The notes under the pieces were generated by a model. The model was not told the origin of the DNA, ran no database searches, and was given only the letters and a program-made list of their open reading frames with translations. The position numbers and the translations under genes are program-made. Of a stretch of 64,000 nt of DNA, positions 33,854 to 43,089 are shown piece by piece (within the stretch, counting starts at the first letter, position 1; the number at the start of each line of letters is the position of its first letter). The stretch lies in contig NZ_VISL01000001.1 of assembly GCF_007827465.1 (NCBI RefSeq), positions 1,445,001 through 1,509,000 of the forward strand, written 5' to 3'. The DNA is from Dokdonia sp. Hel_I_53. GTDB taxonomy: Bacteria > Bacteroidota > Bacteroidia > Flavobacteriales > Flavobacteriaceae.

Positions 33854-35629
33854 ATGGAAATGCATGTAGAGACAAACCCGTTACTCGATAAATTACCGGC
33901 ACACTTACGCCAGTACATAAAACCACAGGCTTACGAGCAATATACACCTATCAATCAGGCGGTATGGCGATACGTAATGCGCAAAAATGTAAACTACTTA
34001 AGCCAAGTGGCTCATGAGAGTTATACCTCTGGTCTTAAGAAAACAGGTATTTCTATAGATGAAATCCCATCGATGTACGGAATGAATCGCATTCTCAAAG
34101 AGATAGGCTGGGCTGCTGTTGCTGTAGATGGCTTTATCCCTCCTAATGCTTTTATGGAATTTCAAGCCTATAAGGTGTTAGTTATTGCTAGTGATATACG
34201 CCAACTAGAAAATATTGAATATACTCCTGCACCAGACATTATTCATGAAGGTGCTGGACATGCGCCAATTATTGCAAGTCCAGATTATGCTGAGTATTTA
34301 AGGCGTTTTGGAGAGATAGGTGCGCGTGCTATTTCTAATGCACATGATATGAATATGTACGAGGCAGTACGTAAATTATCTATCCTAAAGGAGGCAGAAG
34401 GTATTCCAGATGAAGATGTACAAGCAGCTGAAGATGAAGTAAACCGTCTTCAAGAAATGACGGTAGCACCTTCTGAAATAGCCTTGATACGCAACCTTCA
34501 CTGGTGGACTGTAGAGTATGGTCTTATAGGATCTGTAGATAACCCTAAATTATATGGAGCAGGTCTTCTTTCTTCCTTAGGTGAAAGCAAGCATTGCCTA
34601 ACAGATGCGGTTAAGAAAATACCATATAGTATTGATGCTGCATATCAAGAATTTGATATTACACAAATGCAACCTCAGCTCTATGTGACTCCAGATTTTG
34701 GATACTTAATGGAAGTTTTAGAGGAGTTTGCAGAAACTATGGCTTTACGCAAAGGAGGATGGCGTGGAGTGCAAAAACTAATCGATTGTAAACAATTGGG
34801 TTCAATTGAATTAAACACTGGCCTGCAGGTAAGTGGTAATTTCTCTAAGATGATTCAAGATGAGGATAATAATGTGGTTTATTTTGAAACTACAGGTCCC
34901 TCTGCACTAGCCTACCGTAACAAAGAATTAATTGGTTTAGGAACTTCACACTTTAGAAAAGGATTCTCTTCACCTCTAGGTAAACTCAAACGAAGCTCTG
35001 TAGCGATTGAACGTATGAGTCCGCGGGATTTGAAGGCGTTTGAAATATATGAAGGCGGCATAAATTCTTTTGAATTTGAAAGTGGTATTACGGTGACTGG
35101 AATGATTACTACAGGAACTCGAAGTATAGATGGTACCTTGCTGGCGGTTCACTTTGATGGCTGCGAAGTGAGTTACAAAGGTGAAAAACTAATCTCTCGT
35201 AAAAACGGACCTTTTGATATGGCTATTGGTTCTTCTATCGTTTCGGCATTTGCGGGAGCGGCAGATCATACTTCATTTAATATGGTTAGTCACGTAAGTA
35301 GCACAAATACCATTCATCAAGAATTGTCTGAAGAAGACACGCTACTCAACAGTCTTTATAAAGAGATACGAGATATGCGTGAGTCTAATGATGTTAAGGT
35401 TGCGCGACTGGAAGAAATCTTTCGTCAGTTACAAGCGAATTTTCCAAAAGATTGGCTTGCTAGCTTAGAAGTATACGAACTCGCAATACCTATAGACGCT
35501 AGTTTTGCTGAGAACATCAAGGGATATTTAGAAGCTCAAACTAAAAAACTACCCAAAGTAGCACATCTCATAACAGATGGACTGTCCCTATATGGCAAGC
35601 CACTTATGCATGTGGTAAAAACTCCATAA
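33854..35629 (+). CDS. aromatic amino acid hydroxylase (phenylalanine 4-monooxygenase type)
   Basis: 591 aa. The N-terminal 300 residues are the pterin- and iron-dependent hydroxylase domain, with PDIIHEGAGHAPIIASPDYA (the two-His pair HEGAGH) and FGEIG just after it; a conserved YFTVE-like strand appears as HWWTVEYGL. It should convert Phe to Tyr with tetrahydrobiopterin. The C-terminal roughly 280 residues are an extra domain that I recall in Bacteroidetes enzymes and cannot name. Its 3' end overlaps the convergent GSCFA gene by 26 bp. Confidence 0.87.
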   Translation: MEMHVETNPLLDKLPAHLRQYIKPQAYEQYTPINQAVWRYVMRKNVNYLSQVAHESYTSGLKKTGISIDEIPSMYGMNRILKEIGWAAVAVDGFIPPNAFMEFQAYKVLVIASDIRQLENIEYTPAPDIIHEGAGHAPIIASPDYAEYLRRFGEIGARAISNAHDMNMYEAVRKLSILKEAEGIPDEDVQAAEDEVNRLQEMTVAPSEIALIRNLHWWTVEYGLIGSVDNPKLYGAGLLSSLGESKHCLTDAVKKIPYSIDAAYQEFDITQMQPQLYVTPDFGYLMEVLEEFAETMALRKGGWRGVQKLIDCKQLGSIELNTGLQVSGNFSKMIQDEDNNVVYFETTGPSALAYRNKELIGLGTSHFRKGFSSPLGKLKRSSVAIERMSPRDLKAFEIYEGGINSFEFESGITVTGMITTGTRSIDGTLLAVHFDGCEVSYKGEKLISRKNGPFDMAIGSSIVSAFAGAADHTSFNMVSHVSSTNTIHQELSEEDTLLNSLYKEIRDMRESNDVKVARLEEIFRQLQANFPKDWLASLEVYELAIPIDASFAENIKGYLEAQTKKLPKVAHLITDGLSLYGKPLMHVVKTP

Positions 35630-36560
35630 AAGGATACATCTTTTGCATACTCTCAATTTTAGCATATAGCTTTGCTAGGAATTTTTGGTGCGCTTGAGAT
35701 TCGGGCTGAAATGGTTTATGAGCTAATCCTTGTTGTATCACCGCTACTTCTTTTGCGGTTTGTTGCGCTTTCGCGAAAGCGTAATTCTCCATAAACTTTT
35801 CCCAGATATAATCGATAGCAACTGGACTGGGATGAATCATATCTGCATTGTAAAAACGATAGTCTCGTAGCTCGTCCATCATAATTTCATATGCGGGGAA
35901 ATAATGAACGTTCTCATTGTCTACCACATGATGTACGGCAGCGATAAGATGCGATTTACTGAGTGTATTTTCTACAAAACCATCCTTACTATGACGTATA
36001 GGTGAAACCGTAAACGTGATACTCGCTGAAGGATTCAATTGTTGAACGTCTTTTAGGATTCTAGATAAACTTTCGGATATCTTTTGACTATCCAATAATT
36101 CCTTAGTAAACTCTTTCTGAGGCACTTTGTGGCAATTTGCAACCACTTGCTGGCGTGCTATGTGTTTGTAAACCCACGAAGTCCCAAGTGTGATAACAAT
36201 ATGGGATGCTTCTGTAAGTTGCTCCCTTAAAACTTGCTGGGCCTCTTGAAGATGAATCACTGCCTCCAGTCTACTGCTCGCATTTAAATCACTGTGTGCC
36301 GCAAAGGACTTCCAGATCCCGTTGTGTTCAAAAACATCAACTTCTGTAAATGTTTTATTGACAACCGCAGCATTGATTACAGTCTCTAATGCTATAGGGT
36401 TGAAAATAATTCCAAACGGATTAGTCACCGATTGAAACTTAAAATAGTCAAGTTTCTTTCCAATATTTTCTGCAAAACAAGAGCCCAATAACAATAGCTT
36501 ATTCTCGTAACCAAATAGTTTCGCAGCTTGCTTTATTGGAATTTCGGTTTGTAGTTTCAC
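35604..36560 (-). CDS. GSCFA-domain protein
   Basis: 318 aa. LLLLGSCFAENIGKKLDYFKF contains the GSCFA signature that gives the family its name (an SGNH-hydrolase-like fold), and FNPIALETVI and TLGTSWVYKH follow. The later D-x-x-H (NADMIHPSPVAIDYIWEKF) would be the Asp/His of an SGNH-type triad. The substrate is unknown. The palindrome at 35766-35781 encodes AFAKA at residues about 261-265. It starts 6 bp after alaS, so they share an operon. Confidence 0.88.
   Translation of the reverse strand: MKLQTEIPIKQAAKLFGYENKLLLLGSCFAENIGKKLDYFKFQSVTNPFGIIFNPIALETVINAAVVNKTFTEVDVFEHNGIWKSFAAHSDLNASSRLEAVIHLQEAQQVLREQLTEASHIVITLGTSWVYKHIARQQVVANCHKVPQKEFTKELLDSQKISESLSRILKDVQQLNPSASITFTVSPIRHSKDGFVENTLSKSHLIAAVHHVVDNENVHYFPAYEIMMDELRDYRFYNADMIHPSPVAIDYIWEKFMENYAFAKAQQTAKEVAVIQQGLAHKPFQPESQAHQKFLAKLYAKIESMQKMYPFMEFLPHA
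35766..35781. repeat. iterated palindrome, exact 16 bp, in GSCFA gene
   Basis: Encodes AFAKA. Confidence 0.92.
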
Positions 36561-36566
36561 CTATAT

Positions 36567-39179
36567 TTATGCTAAATAGTTTTTTGCCTCTGCAAGTGCC
36601 GTATCAATACCTTCAGGGTTTTTACCTCCAGCCGTAGCAAAGAAAGGTTGGCCACCGCCACCTCCTTGGATGTACTTTCCTAATTCGCGCACTACTTGGC
36701 CTGCATTGAGATTTTTTGAAGAGACAAGCGCTTTAGAAATATAACAACTCAATAACGCTTTACCATTTTGTTCTGTACCAAAAATGATAAAAACGTTGTC
36801 TCTATTTTCTCCTAGTTTAAAAGCAAGGTCCTTAATGGCTCCAGCATCGAGATCTACCTTTTTTGCTAGAAAATCGATCCCATTTATATCTTCAAACTCT
36901 TTTTGAAGATCTCCACTTAAATTTTGTGCCTTTTTTTTAATAAAAGCTTCTACTTGTTTCTTAAGTGCTGTATTTTCCTCTTGTAAATTTGTAATGGCTT
37001 TTACTGGATCTTGATTCCCTTTGAGTAGTGCTTTTACTTCATTATAAGCCGTAGTTTCAGATGTAAAGTAATCCTTTGCTGCATCTGAGGTGATAGCCTC
37101 AATGCGGCGTATTCCTGAAGCAACAGCACCTTCAGAAGTTATTTTAAAATGCCAAATATCTCCCGTTTGCTGTACGTGCGTACCACCACAAAGCTCCATT
37201 GAATTTCCAAAGCGTATGGTACGTACGGCATCCCCGTATTTTTCACCAAACAGTGCAATCGCTCCTTCATTAATAGCTTGATCGTAAGAAATATTACGCT
37301 GTTCTGCTAAGGTTAAGTTCTCACGTATTCGTGCATTTACAAAGTCTTCTACTTCTTGTAATTCTTCTTGAGAAACTTTAGAAAAATGAGAGAAATCAAA
37401 ACGAAGGCTTCTACTATGCACCATACTTCCCTTCTGCTCTACATGTTCTCCTAAAACACTACGTAGACCTTGATGCAGTAAATGCGTAGCACTATGATTT
37501 GCATTGGTACGATTACGCTGCTTAATATCTACTACCGCCTTAAAAGTCTCATCTACAGAGCGAGGTAAATTTTTTACCAGATGGATAATAAGGTTGTTTT
37601 CTTTCTTAGTATCAATAATGTATACTACCTCACCACTTGGCGTTTCTAAATATCCTTTGTCTCCTACTTGACCGCCACCTTCTGGATAAAAAGGAGTAAG
37701 ATTAAAGACTAGTTGATACAACTCCCCATCTTTTTTACTTTCCACTTTGCGGTAACGTGTAATTTTTACAAAGGTTTCTAAGGTATCATAACCAATAAAC
37801 TCTTCCTCAGAATCTTCATATAGTACAGTCCAATCTCCTGTTTCAACCTTAGTAGCTGCACGTGAACGATCCTTTTGTTTTTTGAGTGCTGCTTCAAAAC
37901 CGGCTTCATCTAACTTAAGACCTTTTTCACTTAAAATAAGTGCTGTGAGATCTATAGGGAATCCGTACGTATCGTATAATTCAAAAGCTTTGGATCCAGA
38001 AATAGTATCACTTTTTTCTTCGGCAATAGCGTTGTCTAATAAAATTAATCCTTTGTCAAGCGTGCGTAAAAATGAACCTTCTTCTTCTTTTATTACATTG
38101 GTAATTAAATTCTTTTGAGCTTCTAGTTCTGGAAAAGCGGCTCCCATTTGACTTACCAAAGTAGCTACCAACTTATAAATAAACGGCTCTTTAGTGTTCA
38201 GGAAAGTAAAACCATATCTAATCGCACGACGCAATATACGTCGTATCACATAACCCGCTCCAGTATTAGATGGCAGCTGACCATCTGCTATTGAAAATGA
38301 AACCGCTCTAACGTGATCTGCAATTACACGAATGGCGATATCTATCTCTTCAGTCGTTCCGCAGGTTGTATTTGTAATGGTTTCAATCTCACGCATAAGT
38401 GGCGTAAAAACATCAGTATCGTAGTTAGATTGAACGCCTTGCAATACCATACATAAACGCTCAAAGCCCATACCGGTGTCAACGTGCTGGCTAGGAAGTT
38501 TTACCAACGATCCGTTTGCCAGACGGTTGTATTGCATGAAAACAAGATTCCATATTTCAACTACTTGTGGATGATCTTCATTTACGAGCGTCTTACCATC
38601 AACTTTTGCTTTCTCTTCATCAGATCGTATATCAACGTGAATTTCAGAACATGGACCACAAGGACCTTGAGCACCCATCTCCCAAAAATTATCTTTTTTA
38701 TTACCGTTTAAAATTCGGCTTTCATCGATACGCTCTTTCCAAAAATTATAAGCCTCTTCATCACGACCTAAATCATCTTCTTTATCACCTTCAAAAATGG
38801 TCACGTAGAGAATGTCCTTATCAATTTTTACTACTTCGGTTAAGAACTCCCAAGCCCAAGAAATAGCCTCTTCTTTAAAGTAATCTCCAAAAGACCAATT
38901 TCCCAACATCTCAAACATGGTATGATGGTAGGTATCCTTTCCTACCTCCTCTAGATCATTATGCTTCCCAGAAACGCGCAAGCACTTTTGAGTATCTGTA
39001 AGTCTTGAATTTTTAGGCGTGGCATTTCCAAGGAAATATTCTTTAAAAGGTACCATTCCTGCATTGGTAAACATCAATGTTGGGTCATCTTTTAGCACCA
39101 TGGGAGCAGATGGAACAATCGTGTGTTTTTTTGATTCAAAAAATTCTAAAAATCGTTTACGTACCTCTTGAGATTTCAT
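36567..39179 (-). CDS. alaS: alanyl-tRNA synthetase
   Basis: 870 aa, full length. It charges tRNA-Ala. The order is class II catalytic core ([34 protein letters not shown]), editing domain ([11 protein letters not shown] and [12 protein letters not shown], giving the HxxxH and CxxxH zinc ligands), coiled segment, and C-Ala domain ending in [16 protein letters not shown]. It is the first gene of the alaS-GSCFA unit, divergent from the M23 peptidase gene; a palindrome copy sits in the intergenic region. Confidence 0.97.
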   Translation of the reverse strand: MKSQEVRKRFLEFFESKKHTIVPSAPMVLKDDPTLMFTNAGMVPFKEYFLGNATPKNSRLTDTQKCLRVSGKHNDLEEVGKDTYHHTMFEMLGNWSFGDYFKEEAISWAWEFLTEVVKIDKDILYVTIFEGDKEDDLGRDEEAYNFWKERIDESRILNGNKKDNFWEMGAQGPCGPCSEIHVDIRSDEEKAKVDGKTLVNEDHPQVVEIWNLVFMQYNRLANGSLVKLPSQHVDTGMGFERLCMVLQGVQSNYDTDVFTPLMREIETITNTTCGTTEEIDIAIRVIADHVRAVSFSIADGQLPSNTGAGYVIRRILRRAIRYGFTFLNTKEPFIYKLVATLVSQMGAAFPELEAQKNLITNVIKEEEGSFLRTLDKGLILLDNAIAEEKSDTISGSKAFELYDTYGFPIDLTALILSEKGLKLDEAGFEAALKKQKDRSRAATKVETGDWTVLYEDSEEEFIGYDTLETFVKITRYRKVESKKDGELYQLVFNLTPFYPEGGGQVGDKGYLETPSGEVVYIIDTKKENNLIIHLVKNLPRSVDETFKAVVDIKQRNRTNANHSATHLLHQGLRSVLGEHVEQKGSMVHSRSLRFDFSHFSKVSQEELQEVEDFVNARIRENLTLAEQRNISYDQAINEGAIALFGEKYGDAVRTIRFGNSMELCGGTHVQQTGDIWHFKITSEGAVASGIRRIEAITSDAAKDYFTSETTAYNEVKALLKGNQDPVKAITNLQEENTALKKQVEAFIKKKAQNLSGDLQKEFEDINGIDFLAKKVDLDAGAIKDLAFKLGENRDNVFIIFGTEQNGKALLSCYISKALVSSKNLNAGQVVRELGKYIQGGGGGQPFFATAGGKNPEGIDTALAEAKNYLA

Positions 39180-39237
39180 ACGATGGATGGTGTGGATAAT
39201 TTATTTTATATTTGAACGTTGTGAGTGGTTGTCAGTT

Positions 39238-39253
39238 CGCTTTCGCGAAAGCG
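39238..39253. repeat. iterated palindrome, exact 16 bp
   Basis: In the divergent intergenic region between alaS and the M23 peptidase gene, so it cannot be a terminator of either. Confidence 0.92.
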
Positions 39254-39295
39254 TAAAGCCATACAAACAAACCCCAAAAATAAGCATTTTAACTT

Positions 39296-40267
39296 ATGTC
39301 TAAGGTAAAATATTACTATGACAGCGAGACGCTGTCCTATCGAAAAGTAGAGCGCAAAAAAGGGCGCACTGTAGGCGCTGTTCTTCTTTTTATCACAGGA
39401 ACAGCCTTGATGGGTCTCTTGATAACGATTGCTGTTTTTAACTCAGGTGTAGATACACCAAAAGAACGTAAACTTGAGCGAGAATTATCTAATATCGAAT
39501 TACAGTTCGAACTTCAACAAAAAAAGTTAGATCAAATTGAAAGTGTGTTAGCTAATGTTGAAGAACGTGACAATAATGTGTACCGCGTTCTTTTTGAAGC
39601 CTCGCCTATTCCTAATGATGTGCGACAGGCTGGATTTGGTGGGGTAAACAGGTATAAAAATCTTGAAGGCTACGACAACTCATCGATGATAATAGAGAGT
39701 GCGAAGCGTATTGACCAAATTACAAAACGTATTGTAGTACAATCAAAGTCTCTAGATGAGATAGCAAAACTTGCAGAAGAAAAAGAAGCGCTTCTTAAAA
39801 CAATCCCTGCCATTCAACCCATTCAAAATAAAGATTTATCAAGAGTAGCTTCAGGTTATGGAATGCGTGTACATCCTATTTTAAAATATCGTAAGATGCA
39901 CAATGGAATGGACTTTACAGCACCTCCTGGAACACCTATTTATGCCACAGGTGATGGAAAAGTGGTTAAGGCTAGTTTAGGTAGCGGATATGGTAAAATG
40001 GTTATCATAGAACATGGTTTTGGGTATAGGACTTACTACGGACATTTAAGCAAATACAATACTAAATCTGGGCGTTCTGTAAAACGGGGAGAAATTATTG
40101 GTTACGTGGGCAATACTGGTCTATCCTCTGGACCTCACTTACATTATGAGGTTCGTAAAAATGGCATTGTTCTCAATCCAGTAAATTTTTATCATAATGA
40201 CCTTACCCCAGAAGAATATGATATAATGCTTGCCAAAGCATCCATAGAAAATCAATCCCTAGACTAA
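39296..40267 (+). CDS. M23/LytM family peptidoglycan endopeptidase
   Basis: 323 aa. One N-terminal membrane helix (about 27-48), a coiled coil (about 60-100), then the LytM metallopeptidase (about 190-300). HPILKYRKMHNGMDF provides the first His and Asp zinc ligands, and GPHLHYEVRKNG the HxH pair. It cleaves peptide cross-links of peptidoglycan in the periplasm. It overlaps the MerR gene by one base (TAATG), so they are translationally coupled. Confidence 0.93.
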   Translation: MSKVKYYYDSETLSYRKVERKKGRTVGAVLLFITGTALMGLLITIAVFNSGVDTPKERKLERELSNIELQFELQQKKLDQIESVLANVEERDNNVYRVLFEASPIPNDVRQAGFGGVNRYKNLEGYDNSSMIIESAKRIDQITKRIVVQSKSLDEIAKLAEEKEALLKTIPAIQPIQNKDLSRVASGYGMRVHPILKYRKMHNGMDFTAPPGTPIYATGDGKVVKASLGSGYGKMVIIEHGFGYRTYYGHLSKYNTKSGRSVKRGEIIGYVGNTGLSSGPHLHYEVRKNGIVLNPVNFYHNDLTPEEYDIMLAKASIENQSLD

Positions 40268-40596
40268 TGCACATTAATCTTCCTGAAAAATTGTATTACA
40301 GTATAGGAGAAGTTGCAAAAGCCTTTGACGTAAATACTTCTTTAATACGTTTTTGGGAAAAAGAGTTTGATGTAATTACTCCTAAAAAGAATGCTCGTGG
40401 TGCTCGCAAGTTTACACCAGAAGACATAAAAAACTTAGGGCTCATCTATCATCTAGTAAAAGAGCGTGGTTTTACACTCGAAGGCGCAAAAACACATCTT
40501 AAAGAAGGTAAAAAAGAGATCTTAAGCAACTTTGAGATTATTAGTAAGCTGGAAACTGTCAAAGCACAGCTGCTAGAGATCAAAAAAGATCTTTAG
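40267..40596 (+). CDS. MerR-family transcriptional regulator
   Basis: 109 aa. A winged-helix MerR HTH is at the N-terminus (YYSIGEVAKAFDVNTSLIRF, WEKEF), followed by GARKFTPEDIKNLGLIYHLVK and a short dimerisation helix. No effector domain or metal-binding cysteines are present, so what it senses cannot be read from the sequence. Its ATG shares one base with the stop of the M23 peptidase gene. Confidence 0.9.
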   Translation: MHINLPEKLYYSIGEVAKAFDVNTSLIRFWEKEFDVITPKKNARGARKFTPEDIKNLGLIYHLVKERGFTLEGAKTHLKEGKKEILSNFEIISKLETVKAQLLEIKKDL

Positions 40597-40736
40597 TCTA
40601 TTCTTAGTAAGCCCATCTGTATCTCTACTTCCTCTTTTAAGATTTATTTAAAAGAATGCACTTTTTCTTTCTGTAAATTGCCATATGCTTTTATATCACT
40701 AGGCAGATCAAAACCAACCTTAAATAAAATTATATT

Positions 40737-41339
40737 ATGAAAAAAGGACTAATAGCTATCATCGCTGTAGTAGGCGTAATAGCACTCATAGGAATGTATG
40801 TAGCAAATACAAATAACAGACTTGTACCTCTTGATGAGAGCGTAAGTGCTCAATGGGGTAATGTAGAAAGTGCGTACCAGCGTCGCGCTGATTTGATCCC
40901 AAATATTGTTAGTACCGCAAAGGGCTATGCAGAATTTGAGCAATCTACTCTTGTAAAAGTTACAGAGGCTCGTTCTAAAGCTACATCAGTAAATATTGAC
41001 CCTTCAAATATAACACCAGAGCAACTACAACAGTTTCAGCAGGCACAATCTGGACTTACTTCTGCTCTATCTAGATTACTGGCTACCTTTGAACGGTACC
41101 CAGACTTAAAAGCAAATGAAAATTTTAGAGAACTTATAAACGAATTGGAGCGTACAGAAAATAGAATTAACGTAGAGCGTAACCGTTTTAACGAACGCGC
41201 AAAAGAATTAAATCAGGAAATACGTATGTTTCCTACAAGCCTTATCGCAGGTATGTTAGGTTTTGATAGTCGAGCATATTTTGAAGCAGATGCAGGTACA
41301 GAAAATGCTCCAGACGTAGAATTTGACTTCGGCAGCTAG
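40737..41339 (+). CDS. lemA: LemA family protein
   Basis: 200 aa. N-terminal helix IAIIAVVGVIALIGMYVANT, then the LemA signature (LDESVSAQWGNVESAYQRRA, DLIPNIVSTAKGYAEFE) and the late NVERNRFNERAKELNQEIRM. It is probably an inner-membrane coiled helical protein. It is followed directly by the TPM gene, whose ATG starts right after the TAG stop; LemA-TPM pairs are a common bacterial arrangement. Confidence 0.94.
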   Translation: MKKGLIAIIAVVGVIALIGMYVANTNNRLVPLDESVSAQWGNVESAYQRRADLIPNIVSTAKGYAEFEQSTLVKVTEARSKATSVNIDPSNITPEQLQQFQQAQSGLTSALSRLLATFERYPDLKANENFRELINELERTENRINVERNRFNERAKELNQEIRMFPTSLIAGMLGFDSRAYFEADAGTENAPDVEFDFGS

Positions 41340-41780
41340 ATGGCATCTACAGTAGAAGATTTTTTAACTAAAGAAGATGAGCAAGCTATTGTTGCAGCTA
41401 TACGCCATTCAGAAACTCAAACCTCAGGAGAAATACGCGTCCATCTTGAACACCATGCAAATAAAGATGCATTGTTACGTGCTCAAGAATTATTTCATTT
41501 TCTCAAAATGGATAATACCAAAGATGAAAATGGCGTATTAATCTACGTAGCTGTAGATGACCATAAACTGGCCATATGCGGAGACGCTGGCATAAATAGA
41601 AAAGTACCTAGCGATTTCTGGGAAAGCACCATGAAGATGATGCTAGTCTATTTTAAAAAAGGTGATTTCCGCGATGGACTTATAGCTGGCGTTGCATCTG
41701 CGGGTGATAAGCTTGCGGCATTTTTTCCATGGCAACATGGTGACATTAATGAACTTCCAGATGAAATTACTACTTCATAA
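41340..41780 (+). CDS. TPM-domain protein (cytoplasmic, short)
   Basis: 146 aa. The TPM (TLP18.3/Psb32/MOLO-1) fold: VAAIRHSETQTSGEIRVHLE, ENGVLIYVAVDDHKLAICGD, AGINRKVPSDFW and FRDGLIAGVASAGDKLAAFF. No signal peptide or membrane helix is seen. It begins immediately after lemA and 54 bp before the second TPM gene. Confidence 0.88.
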   Translation: MASTVEDFLTKEDEQAIVAAIRHSETQTSGEIRVHLEHHANKDALLRAQELFHFLKMDNTKDENGVLIYVAVDDHKLAICGDAGINRKVPSDFWESTMKMMLVYFKKGDFRDGLIAGVASAGDKLAAFFPWQHGDINELPDEITTS

Positions 41781-41798
41781 TTAGTATTCTTATATTCT

Positions 41799-41809
41799 GC
41801 TTTCGCCAA
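41799..41809. repeat. iterated palindrome, degenerate
   Basis: GCTTTCGCCAA between the two TPM genes; probable decayed copy. Confidence 0.35.
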
Positions 41810-41834
41810 ATTGAAAGCTTCAAACCTATTCTAA

Positions 41835-42653
41835 GTGAAAAAGCTTCCGTATTTAGTAAAGTTCTCTTATCTCACTCTTTTCATTTTTATCTTGATGGGG
41901 AGTCAGGTAACATATGCCCAATATGAGATACCTGCAAAACCTACCAAGGCAAATCCTGATGCGGTTTACGATTACATAGGATTATTAACTCCCACTCAAA
42001 AATCTTCTCTTGAAAATAAACTTATAAAGTATAGTGATACCACTTCTACTCAAATAGTAGTGGCTATTATTTCTAGCTCTAACGGCGAAAGTTTAGATCA
42101 ACTTGGTGCAAAATGGGGTCAGAAATGGGGAATTGGTCAAGCAGATGCAGATAATGGCATTTTAATATTACTTGCAAAAGATGATAGACAAATAGATATT
42201 AATACAGGATATGGAATTGAATCTATTATATCCGATAGAGATGCAGAGCAGATTATAAATCGCATTATGATCCCGCAGTTTAAAAACGGTGACTTTTACA
42301 CTGGGCTAGATCAAGCGGCAGATGCTCTTTTCCAAGGTTTGCAAGAAAATTTTACCGGTACACGACCAGCTACTTCTAGTGGTCTTCCTATTAAGCCTAT
42401 TTTAATGTTCGTTTTTTTTGTAGTAATGATGATTATCATGAGCCGCAAAAACCATAGAGGAGGCGGACGTAATGGAGGCAAGAAATCATTCGGCAGCTCC
42501 TTATTGGATGTCATCATACTTAGTAATATGGGTCGTGGCGGATTTGGAGGTGGAGGCTTCGGAAGCGGTGGTGGCTTTGGCGGAGGTGGTGGCTTTGGCG
42601 GAGGTTTCGGCGGAGGAGGCTTTGGTGGCGGTGGTGCCTCTGGTGGTTGGTAA
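41835..42653 (+). CDS. TPM-domain membrane protein with Gly/Phe-rich tail
   Basis: 272 aa from GTG 41835, which starts a good signal peptide (KKLPYLVKFSYL...; ending TYAQ). The TPM domain follows (YDYIGLLTPTQKSSLENKL, DNGILILLAKDDRQIDINTG, YGIESIISD), then a membrane helix (ILMFVFFVVMMIIMS) and a cytoplasmic tail of GGFGGGG repeats (about 225-272). It is the third gene of the LemA-TPM-TPM cluster. The Gly-rich tail is common in this family. Confidence 0.9.
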   Translation: MKKLPYLVKFSYLTLFIFILMGSQVTYAQYEIPAKPTKANPDAVYDYIGLLTPTQKSSLENKLIKYSDTTSTQIVVAIISSSNGESLDQLGAKWGQKWGIGQADADNGILILLAKDDRQIDINTGYGIESIISDRDAEQIINRIMIPQFKNGDFYTGLDQAADALFQGLQENFTGTRPATSSGLPIKPILMFVFFVVMMIIMSRKNHRGGGRNGGKKSFGSSLLDVIILSNMGRGGFGGGGFGSGGGFGGGGGFGGGFGGGGFGGGGASGGW

Positions 42654-42781
42654 TTTACCTTCTTATTATCTAGGTTCTTTAAATTTATAAGAACCCACAC
42701 CTTAACATAGGTTTACCAAATTTTGCTCTTACTTTCCGTAACTTACAGAAACAACTAATTATTAATTTAAAACCAATTAAA

Positions 42782-42985
42782 ATGGCAGTATTAAAAGTTA
42801 TAGAAGTATTAGCAAGTTCACCAACCAGCTGGGAAGAAGCAGCAGCAAATGCATTAGACCACGCAAGTAAATCTGTAAAGAATATAAAATCACTTTACGT
42901 AAATGAACAAAATGCTGTAGTAGGCTCTGACGGTAAAATAAGAGAATACCGTATGAATTGTAAAATTACCTTTGAGGTGAACTAA
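42782..42985 (+). CDS. dodecin
   Basis: 67 aa, the exact dodecin size. VLKVIEVLASSPTSWEEAAA, NALDHASKSVKNIKSLYVNE and REYRMNCKITFEV fit the flavin-binding dodecamer family, which stores or buffers riboflavin/FMN. Monocistronic, followed by a terminator. Confidence 0.95.
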   Translation: MAVLKVIEVLASSPTSWEEAAANALDHASKSVKNIKSLYVNEQNAVVGSDGKIREYRMNCKITFEVN

Positions 42986-43006
42986 TCAATTCGCTTAATC
43001 ATTATA

Positions 43007-43040
43007 AAAATCCTGCCTTCCAGCAGGATTTTATTATTTT
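43007..43040 (+). terminator. rho-independent terminator of dodecin gene
   Basis: AAAATCCTGC (43007-43016), 6-nt loop, GCAGGATTTT (43023-43032), then a T-rich run. Confidence 0.85.
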
Positions 43041-43089
43041 ACAACAATAAGTTATCTAAAAAACGAAAAAACACTAATCCTTCCATTTA

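Noticed and set aside
42472-42690. Gly/Pro-rich shadow frames over the tail of the second TPM gene
   Set aside because: Repetitive GGCGGA codons keep all frames open; only the TPM frame has a real domain and signal peptide.
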